From: Chrysoporthe austroafricana
Lineage: Eukaryota > Ascomycota > Sordariomycetes > Diaporthales > Cryphonectriaceae
Assembly: GCA_001051155.2 (NCBI GenBank)
Contig: JYIP02000006.1
Location: 3,410,001-3,474,000, forward strand
Direction: 5' to 3'
DNA: 64,000 nucleotides
Position 1 is the first letter of the stretch. Each line of letters begins with the position of its first letter. Both the position numbers and the translations under genes were made by a program. The notes below the pieces were generated by a model. It was given only the letters and a program-made list of their open reading frames with translations. It was not told where the DNA came from and made no database searches. This document shows, piece after piece, positions 56,318 to 64,000 of the stretch.

Positions 56318-58553
56318 AGAAAAATAAGAGTTCCAAAAAGAAGACTACGATAGCATAACCCTATCGTTCGTTCATCAACCTCTTGCACGTCTACAGCGAT
56401 CCGTTATGTGCAATCAAATCCAGTGGGCGACTATATGCCCTGACTGCCGCAAATTATCGTACAATTGCGAGCCTGAAGTCGTCGTCGGTGGTTTGTTTAT
56501 TTTATTCCTAAAAATAAATCACTGACAGAACTGAAAATAAAAAAGCTTCACAACGTTGATCCTGTCTTGAATTCTTGGTATTTTGTTCATGATTATTTGG
56601 TCTACACTTCGCTTAGATCTTCAGATGGTTTTGAGATATTACAATCACATGTGCAGTACGGTATATATGTACCGGACGAGACGTCTGACCACTCTTGTAT
56701 GACCGGACTACTCCTGCGTGACCGGACACGACTTCCAAGATATACACCTTGTCGATCCAATCATTTTCTGCTCCTTGAACAAGGTAGTCCGCTGCGGGTA
56801 CATCATCCAGAAGCACGTTGCGCCATTTTCTAATATCGACCAGATCTGAGTTTGTATGACGAGACATCGCGTGCTCCTGTGGACTGAACGCTGGGGGTCG
56901 TGATGCAAATCAACCGGGACTTCACCTCCGGCAGTGAGATTCTTGTCGCGAAGCATCTCGTTAAGACAAAGGAGGGAGAAAGTCCCCAGGTGCTCCAGCT
57001 GTATGTGGATGCGAGCAGGCCGTATCAGCTGAGCTCCAACACGTGAGACTTCTGTGGCGTGCGAGATCCCCGGGCCAAGGTGGGATGGAGACCCCGGAGG
57101 AAATGAAGGTCTTGAGGGTGGATACGCCGTCAGGGAGCGTGAGGCATTCTGTCTGGGCACGGAGACTCAGACGTGGTGAAGATGGCAGTCCGCAAATCTG
57201 GGGCTGCAACGGAGGCGCTGGATGGAGTGGGAGAGATACAGACGCCGCTGAGTGAGCCAAGCGTGGGGGTGCGCCGTGGCATTGGGGCCAGGGGGGTCTG
57301 ACAAGGCTGCAATGGCTTAGACGAGGCTGTGGTGGCGTATTCATGTGGAACGACTCGGTTTAAAAAAAACCGCAAAGGGAGGGAGGCAACGCCTCAACAT
57401 CCCCACAATTGCAAAGCCCATCGTTGCATGACAATCGCAAGTCAATCCCGCCTACCACATCGGGCCACGCGAGCAGGAGACCAGGTCATGCCAGATTTGC
57501 AGTAGCTTGCAGTGGTGCTGCACGTCTACTGGGCAATGGCCGAACCATCTGCTTTTGCCTGCGCCTGTCAGCACTCAATGCTTGCCGCAGAGCAACGTAG
57601 CACCGCCGCAATAGGGTGACGAGCCGTGGTTAGCCCGGAGGTGATCATCCAGGTGCGCTGTAGAAAAGAAGAAGAAAAGAAGAGCTGGGATATCAGACTA
57701 GGCTTACGGGCAGGGCAAATGTAACGACAGTGGCACAGTGGTCAGATAATGATCTGCCGATGAGAGATATCTCCAGCGTTACGGGGTGAGAATATGCTGA
57801 GAGGTACCCCCCTAAACCCCTGTACGAGGAACGATGATAGGGTCTGACGAGAAATACGTAGTCGTCCAGCAGCTCGACACGAAAATGGAATATCCATAAT
57901 AATCGCTGCCTCCCCCCCCCCAAAAAAAAACCCACCCGCCTTTTTGTATGTGGGCTTCATCACAAATCATCTCGTGAGCCTTTGCTTTGGATCATGAACG
58001 CCGGCCAGGATTCGTTCAGCCCATACGAGCCAGTCTTGAGACCGGTCATCAGACGTAGGGATGGCCGCACGGTCTGCTGACTACAAGTCTTCTCATCCTC
58101 CACAAGATCAAGAGCGTGATCGCCAGACACAGGAGGGAGACTTTGCAACCTGCTTGGTGGGTCTTCTGACCCACGAACCCTGCAAGCCGTCAGCAAAAAC
58201 ACCTCCAACAATCAGGTGAATGCGTGCTTTCTGTTTCGGGTGTGAGTACGGCGGTCCAAGGTGCTACCACCGACCCTTGTCCAGGAGACCCCCCCAAACC
58301 CCCCAACCCCCCTCCCCAAAGCTCCCCGCACTCATGGTCAACTGAGCCCAGTACAAAAAGCCCCACTACAAACTGACTGTACCTCGCGACCTCGAGCTGC
58401 CACACCATCAAGTGTATCGTCATTCTGCTGCTCTCTCCACTTCTGTTTAACTTCCGCCCCCCCTCCCCAAAAAACACCTCTTCTTCAACGTCATACGAAC
58501 CGCAGATTACAAACTACGATCGCCACAACGAGAACCGCCAGACAGTAGCAATC
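56318..58553. other. intergenic region with a possible coding remnant on the minus strand
   Basis: Two minus-strand frames overlap at 57160-56708 and 56867-56613. The stretch NLTAGGEVPVDLHHDPQ in the first and DLVDIRKWRNVLLDDV in the second look protein-like and would need a frameshift to join, so a decayed gene is possible. No family is recognised. The tract 57917-57930 is homopolymeric. The last 300 bases before 58554 are C-rich and should hold the glc8 promoter and leader. Confidence 0.35.
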
Positions 58554-59420
58554 ATGGCAGCAGTCGAGAGCACCAGCCCCGTTCCCCACTCGCCACCACC
58601 AGCCAACGCCAAGCGACCCAAGGGCATCCTCAAGAACTCGTTCCAGCGCTCGCCTCCCATCTCCCCCACCGCGGTCAGCGGCTTCACGGCAGCAGCCAAC
58701 AGCACGTCTCCCGAGCGCACAGTGTCCGAGAAGGAGGTCACCATCGAGAACACCAAGATCAACGCGGGCCACCGGCGCTCCTCGTCGACCGCTGGCAGCC
58801 GCCCGAGCGGCTCGCGGCGCCATAGCTCCCACACGCCCTCTGTCGCCGACCCGAACGAGGAGGCCGACCCGCGCATCAAGTGGGATGAGGCGAACCTGTA
58901 CCTGACCGAGCAGGAGCGCACGAGCACGATGAAGATCACGGAGCCCAAGACGCCCTACGCGAAGCACTACGACCCCGCGGAGGACCCGAGCGACGAGGAC
59001 GAGCCCATGGGCAGCGCCGCCGCCGGCAGCGCCCGCGGCAAGACGGCCCGGGGCCACAACGAGGACGAGATCCCCGCCATGTCGCTCGGCGAGCCCGAGG
59101 AGGCCGTTCCCGAGATCCCCCTCGACGAGGTGGAGATGGCCAACAGCAGGCGGAAGCACAGCGGCAGCGGCAGCCGCGTGCACGTCATCGATGACGAGGA
59201 GCAGTCGGGGCTGTCGCCCGAGGAGCGCGAGAAGCACCGCCGGTTTGAGGAGATGCGGAAGAAGCACTACGAGATGAAAGAGGTCACGCAATTCCTGGGC
59301 CACCCCGAGGACCTGGACGAGCTGGTCGACGAGGAGGATGGTGACGAGCAGGAGGAGAATGGCAGTGCTGTGCCGCCTGTGCCTCCACTGCCGGCTGGGG
59401 TCAATGGCAGGTCGACCTAG
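58554..59420 (+). CDS. glc8: Protein phosphatase 1 inhibitor-2 homologue (Glc8/IPP-2)
   Basis: Inhibitor-2 binds type-1 phosphatase and in yeast (Glc8) activates it after phosphorylation. The frame is a single exon of 288 residues, mostly disordered. All three family landmarks are visible: the N-terminal KGILKNSF, the middle KWDEANLYLTEQERTSTMKI followed by EPKTPYAKHYDP, where the Thr-Pro is the regulated phosphosite, and the C-terminal helix EEREKHRRFEEMRKKHYEMK. Between them lie Ser/Arg- and acidic-rich linkers, and an acidic tail ends the protein. Length is within the fungal range. The start fits the phosphatase-binding motif at the N-terminus. Confidence 0.93.
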   Translation: MAAVESTSPVPHSPPPANAKRPKGILKNSFQRSPPISPTAVSGFTAAANSTSPERTVSEKEVTIENTKINAGHRRSSSTAGSRPSGSRRHSSHTPSVADPNEEADPRIKWDEANLYLTEQERTSTMKITEPKTPYAKHYDPAEDPSDEDEPMGSAAAGSARGKTARGHNEDEIPAMSLGEPEEAVPEIPLDEVEMANSRRKHSGSGSRVHVIDDEEQSGLSPEEREKHRRFEEMRKKHYEMKEVTQFLGHPEDLDELVDEEDGDEQEENGSAVPPVPPLPAGVNGRST

Positions 59421-60019
59421 GGGCCTAGATCTCTATGAAGACAGCCAAGGGCCTAGGCCGAGGCAACAAGGCACGTTGGTGGGCTACACGTTCAGGGCCT
59501 CTATCTTTCCTAGCAACTTTATCATTCGAGGTCATCTTACGGCGAACGGCGGATGGGCGTCACATGGTTGGAAATGCCGTCTCTGTATGTTGCTTCTGGG
59601 GTTAGAGAGAATACGATGCGACTACAGATGCCAGGACGGCAATTATCACATGGGTCATGAACATGAATGATGCAAAACACCCCGGGATTCGGGAGGACAG
59701 CGGGGAGATGTTTGCAGTCGTTGCGAGGCTGCAAGCCTAGACAGCAACGGCATCGATTTGAGCCTTTACAGTTCATGATCACGAGCGCTTTATCGTCATG
59801 ACGAATTGACCTGGTTATCGAGGTGATCGTGATGCACCGGATCGAATGCTAACAATCAGGCAACGATGCTACAGCGTCTTCGTGCATGATGCAGACGTAG
59901 GAAGTTCTGTTCCATAAACAGTGATTGTCATCTTGGTTCCTCTATGGCACCTGCTCAGCAGAGTATCTCTGACAAGTCGCCTTGCCATGTACCCTATACC
60001 TTTGTCATTCGAAGCGTTC
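59421..60019. other. convergent 3' region between glc8 and lcl2
   Basis: Two stop codons face each other and the space should be 3' untranslated sequence. No credible frame. Confidence 0.5.
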
Positions 60020-60446
60020 TCAGAGCAATCCCTTCCTTGCCAACTCGACCTTCCGAGCCGCCTCTCCTGCCTTGAACCCGCCTTTCGACACGCAAACCCG
60101 CTGTCCGTCCGCAAGCTCAAACTTGTCCTCGTGACTAGGCCAAGCGCAGGGGCAGTGGTGTGGGAAGTGGACGCAGGCGAGAGTGTCGGGGCACAGGTAG
60201 TTGCTGCAGTGTGCTATTTTCCCGGTCAGCTTCAGCGCAGCATAGACGGGCACCAGAGAGAGATCAGTTACCTCGATCAACTTGTGACCTGTAGAGTGAC
60301 GAATCCGACGGGACGTTCTGCTGCTGGTGGTGTTGCTGCTGGCCGCCGCCGCCGCCACCACCGAACATCTGCTCGAAGATGTTGAACTGCGCGGAAGCAA
60401 GGCCCAAAAGGGCGAGGAAGATCGAAAGAGACAACGGAAATTTCAT
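60020..60446 (-). CDS. lcl2: Lcl2 family secreted protein (long chronological lifespan 2)
   Basis: Exons 60446-60272 and 60213-60020 give 122 residues. The N-terminus is a clear signal peptide ([17 protein letters not shown]), then [10 protein letters not shown] with a Gly then Gln/His run. The conserved core follows: [48 protein letters not shown] and the end LARKGLL. Six cysteines suit disulfides in the ER or outside the cell. In yeast the family is linked to chronological lifespan and ER-associated degradation; the mechanism is unclear. The intron has GTAACT, CTGAC and a TAG acceptor that rebuilds an Ala codon. The Met at 60446 starts directly before the signal peptide. Confidence 0.93.
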
Positions 60447-60701
60447 TTCGTCGTCGGTCAATTGTATATACAGAAAAGAAAACAAGCGGGAGTTCGAAGA
60501 TGAGATGCGAGGAGCCGTCAAGGGACAAGTTGGCCAACTTCACAGCGCTGCGGTTCGCATCCCTGAGCTCTTATCGTTATCGCCCTGCTGACTCAGCCAT
60601 CGAATGCTAGAACAACGACATTTTTCTCAGAAGCTCGTCATGAACACCAGCATACCGGCGGCTTGTTTTCCGGAACGAAGCTCGCGTCACACCTCACCAC
60701 G
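60447..60701. promoter_or_regulatory. bidirectional promoter between lcl2 and mrp7
   Basis: Only 255 bases separate the two divergent start codons, so both promoters and leaders must share this stretch. No specific factor site is claimed. Confidence 0.6.
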
Positions 60702-62176
60702 ATGCGACTTCCCCAATTGCAGCGGCCATTACAGGCCGCTGTCATAAATGGCAGATACAGACCGGTCCTGGCCACGTTCACGCTTCCAGCACGACCCGCA
60801 ATACCCTCAATATCGATACCGACACAATCAACGAATGGAAATGGAGTTGTCGAGGGGAGGAGGTATGCCAGTGTCAAGTCGCAGGGAGCTTATAGAATAC
60901 CGAACAAGAAGACGATAGCGAAGAAGCTGGGCGCGAAGAAGACTGGCGGTATGTTTCAGCCACTACTACAGGGCCGCTCTTGTCCAACACCTGATCGCAC
61001 CACTTAAGCCTACGCATGCCGCGACCAGACAAAGCTAACAACGACATTACTTGCCTTACAGACCAATATGTCATTCCCGGTAACATAATCTTCAAGCAGC
61101 GCGGCACAATCTGGCACCCAGGCGAGAACGCCCTCCGCGGGCGCGACCATACAATCCACGCCACGGTGGCTGGCTATGTGAAGTACTATCGCGACCCGGA
61201 GCTGCACCCAGACCGCCAATACATTGGCATCGCCTTTAACAAGGAAGACACGCTTCCGTACCCGAGGAACGAGCCAAGGCGTAGGAAATTGGGCATGGTC
61301 GCCCACATACGCAAACCTTCGAAGGGGCCTAGCGATGGAACGTCGCCCAGTGGCATTCCCACACGCGTGCTACGCAAGGGTGGTCTGTATAACATCGACA
61401 AGCTGCAGAAAAACTTGTGGTCGAGGGATAAAGCGAGGGAGTTGGCTGAGGCGCATCAGGCTGCTGCCGAGGCAAATGCGGCGAGGAAGGCAAAGAAGGG
61501 CAGCAAGGAGGCACCACCCGCCACAGTTGATAGCCCAGGGGCCAACGCTGAGGCTGTAGCTGCATCAACTCACCGGAAGACTGTGCTGCCTACAGCGGCC
61601 GCTGGCGACGAGACAACCTCCGCGGACACCTTCGCGGCTCAAGTCGCCGCAGCTCATGAGGGCGAGGTCGCGTCTACGCCCGTCACCGCCGCGTCCGTCA
61701 CCCCCGGACAGCAGCGCCCGCGGTCAAAGAAGAAGAAGTTCGTCATGCCTCTCGCCTTCATTCAGAAGCGCTGGCTCGAGCGGCGGCGCACCAAGGTGCT
61801 GCACCTCAACCCGCGCAACTACGCATACTCGGAAAGCAACGCGGCCATCGGCCGGCTGGTGAGCAGGACGATGTACACGCCGCCGTGGAAGCTCGGTGGA
61901 CGGAGGGCGCGCTTTCGGGCGAAGAGGCAGAGGAGGGAGCAGAGGATTAAGCAGATCAAGGCGGACAAGGAATTGGTGAAGGCGGAGAAGGAGAAGGAGA
62001 GGATCGCGGAGGAGCAGAAGAGGGCGGCGAAGCTGGCGAAGCAGCGGGCTCGGGGTGCTGGCAAGGCTGAGAAGGCTGTGGCTGCTGAGGGGGGAAAGGT
62101 CGTGGCCGCGGCGGGAGAGCAAGTGAAGGCTGAGGAAGCGAAGGCTACAGAGTCCGATAAGCCCGTTCAGGCGTAG
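60702..62176 (+). CDS. mrp7: Mitochondrial large-subunit ribosomal protein bL27m
   Basis: Exons 60702-60948 and 61062-62176 give 453 residues. The N-terminus is an Arg/Gln-rich, acid-free mitochondrial presequence, followed by [53 protein letters not shown] broken by the intron within KKTGDQ; this is the bL27 fold with its tail reaching the peptidyl transferase centre. The domain ends near [19 protein letters not shown]. As in other fungi, a long extension follows: an Ala-rich linker, a conserved basic block ([22 protein letters not shown]) and a Lys/Glu/Ala coiled-coil-like tail. The intron has GTATGT, CTAAC and ACAG signals. An in-frame Met at 60663 would add thirteen residues; 60702 gives the better presequence. 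Confidence 0.93.
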
Positions 62177-62759
62177 GTGGAGATGATGTACAATATTTAG
62201 GTATATGCCTCAATGCATGATATTGAAAGCGGCCGGTGGCGCACAAGCCAGGTGTTTGCATGGACTCATAGGTCTGATTCTTATTTTTGCCGGGCCTGTA
62301 TCGTCGAAGCCCGGCTACTGGGGTCTCATCTATCGCCACAGTAGTCGAACTAGGCCGTAGAAATGAAGTCTTTTACGCTGTTTGCACCCAGAACAAGACT
62401 CGTCGACATCCTGGCACCGGTGCAATCGCGTGGACACCACTCACCAGATCCGACTGACTAGCCTTCTGGTGCGTCTCGCGATCCGCCTGACTGGTGTACT
62501 AATTGACAGTCACTTTGCGGCTGAACTGGCTGCTTACATGGCTATTCTGCTGCCTAACATGTAGCTTACAACCATCTCGACGAGTAGCGCTCAGGCAAAG
62601 CTATCAAGTCGGACCTCAATGGCTGGTACGACAGGCAACTGAGGCCCCCCCCCCGGCCCCCATCCTGACATCGACCAGAGAGGCTTCAGCCGCAAGAATC
62701 AGCTGCTCTCTCGACCCCCCCAAACCTCCCACCTCAGTTCGGCCCCTCAATTTCTAGAA
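62177..62759. other. 3' flank of mrp7, no gene seen
   Basis: No protein-like frame. A C-run lies at about 62646-62658. Confidence 0.5.
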
Positions 62760-63710
62760 CTACCTATCTCCGACGAGCAACGTTGCCATGGCCACGCCGG
62801 CTTGTCCCTCATGCGAAAGTCTGTCAGGGGTTTCGACGACGCCATAGGCTCCCGTGCACCGTACCAACGACTTATCGCACAGCCTGTCCGAGCGTGCGAA
62901 AGCCCTTGTCGATGTCAGAGGTACGCAGGTCGAGCCGGCCCAGGGAGCACAGAGGCTTGCTGTAGAGTAGGTAACCGCCCGGTGTCGCCTCTGCATCGAG
63001 ACTTCTCTGGGAAGGATACCAAGTTTTGCGACTCCCTGCGGCTCAATCCGTCGGTGCCGACATAGAAATTGGATATCCGTAAGGTCCAGTGGGTACTCAG
63101 CAATGATAGCGCTATGGACGCGATGAGGGCCGGCTCACATAAGAAGGTTGAGCTCGAGCCCTCGGCGATTTCGTTCTTCTTGCTGCCCAAGCAGATATAA
63201 TCGTCACAGTCCCGGCCGGCCTAGCAAATATATCCACGCATCAGCAGACCCAAGAGCTGCTAGGTTTATTGCAGAGCGCTGTAGAGTCCGACGCGAAGCC
63301 TTTCAACATCGCCCTGCGGATTCGGTAGCTCCAGGCTAGCTTCCTACCACATATGAATTTTAAGCAGCCTTTCTTGTTCGAAGATGCTCAAGGCAGGCTC
63401 TAGTCATTCTTTATCGGGTGCATTAGCTCCTCCGGCGCCTTTTTAACGGTAATCGAGGCACAATTCAGCGATTTATCGGGCACGAGGAAGGTTCGAAATA
63501 TGGAGTACACCTTGCAAGACACTGCTTCCAAGAAGACAAATCACATCAGTAAGCCTTCGGCGTCCGTATCTCGACTTAGGAGGAGAAGAACCATCAGCAC
63601 GGCCTTTCAGGTAATTAAATCATGCTTTAGAAAGCTCGGAATTTGTCCTAGACGTTGTAAGTCCAGCTATTTTATTCGGCATGGAGAATGGCTCAGTAAT
63701 ATGTAGGCCT
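62760..63710 (+). pseudogene. decayed fungal ubiquitin-like-domain protein gene
   Basis: The plus strand keeps protein-like segments broken by stops and frame changes. In order: DFSGKDTKFCDSLRLNPSVPT, TAG, KLDIRKVQWVLSNDSAMDA to FFLLPKQI (62990-63198); a shifted frame IVTVPAGLANISTHQ then ELLGLLQSAVE; then after TAG a segment FKQPFLFEDAQGRL, TAG, and FLTVIEAQFSDLSGTRKVR leading into MEYTLQDTASKKTN (63330-63560). The last part has the layout of the ubiquitin-like domain found in many lineage-specific ascomycete proteins (FEDALGR.. then EAQF.. then EY.LQD). At least three in-frame TAG codons could come from CAG by C-to-T change, as expected for RIP. No intact reading frame remains. The 5' part before 62960 is too decayed to place. 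Confidence 0.6.
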
Positions 63711-64000
63711 AGTGGTAGGGCCATTGTCCACCACGGCAATCAAGTCGGTACCAAAGTTACCCAATTATAGTCCAACACGCCTCCAAACATTGGCCCATTC
63801 AACGGGCCCTTCATTGGCCTTTTAATTGGCCCAAGATGCAACACAAAGACATAACGAAGCTCCGGACAGTATTCAAAGCTTATAAACACAACCAAGACCT
63901 TTGTGAATGTAGTGAAGCTTTTTGTGACCGCAATAAAGCCTTCAATCACTGATTACATTTCGAAAACTTCACGAAGCTCCGATTAGCTGAAGCGTCTTCA
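63711..64000. repeat. short repetitive tail at the right window edge
   Basis: ATTGGCC occurs three times within 63789-63830, and CGAAGCTCCG occurs at about 63857 and 63972, with further AAGCTT words between. This looks like part of a repeat continuing beyond the window. No gene was recognised. Confidence 0.4.

Noticed and set aside
1..64000. CRISPR arrays, bacterial operons, ribosome binding sites and riboswitches
   Set aside because: The window is eukaryotic: spliced fungal genes throughout, and no regularly spaced repeat array was seen.

Overview
The window is nuclear DNA from a filamentous ascomycete (Pezizomycotina, probably Sordariomycetes). Genes are split by short introns of about 50-120 nt with GTANGT/GTGAGT donors, CTRAC branch points and AG acceptors. 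The products are fungal housekeeping proteins (Cfd1, AdoMet decarboxylase, AP-1 mu, Opi1, inhibitor-2, Lcl2, mitochondrial bL27) mixed with typical fungal accessory genes (NLR, Zn2Cys6 factor, MFS, P450, F-box). Gene models were built by eye from splice signals and reading-frame closure. Wherever I give exon coordinates, the exon lengths sum to a multiple of three.

Layout. 0.7-4.7 kb: cfd1 and spe2. 5.1-6.3 kb: an uncharacterised gene. 6.3-9.6 kb: gene-poor DNA ending in an AT-rich block with small hairpins. 9.6-24.3 kb: an accessory island with a small single-TM protein gene diverging from a Cdc48 paralog, a small soluble repeat protein, a DUF7025-type AAA ATPase, a large NACHT/ankyrin NLR with a C-terminal ZZ finger, and a truncated aquaporin. 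24.3-26.9 kb: no gene seen. 26.9-31.6 kb: a polytopic membrane protein and a transcription factor with two Zn2Cys6 clusters. 36.2-43 kb: apm1 and opi1. 43.5-48 kb: two MFS transporters around an assembly fold-back. 49-56.3 kb: a degenerate S1-type pseudo-protease, a CYP53-like P450 and an F-box protein. 58.5-62.2 kb: glc8, lcl2 and mrp7. Right end: a stop-riddled relic of a fungal ubiquitin-like-domain gene.

Main result. Three genes in the island share a short motif of about 25 residues, of the form [HQ]-x-G-x2-[IV]-A-x-N followed about 13-18 residues later by F. The NLR carries one copy at its N-terminus, ahead of the NACHT domain. The two small proteins each carry two copies separated by a linker. 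This is the architecture of fungal amyloid-signalling pairs (NWD2/HET-S in Podospora), where an N-terminal NLR motif templates the paired repeats of a partner. Here one partner has an N-terminal membrane helix and the other has no recognisable effector domain. Both small genes have a phase-1 intron directly after the conserved F of repeat 1, which supports common descent. The motif is not one I can match exactly to a named family. A Cdc48-type segregase paralog, transcribed divergently from the membrane partner, and a second AAA ATPase with a C-terminal TM helix sit inside the same island. I infer an NLR-controlled amyloid cell-death or allorecognition module with possible AAA control; the sequence motif is seen, the function is not proven.
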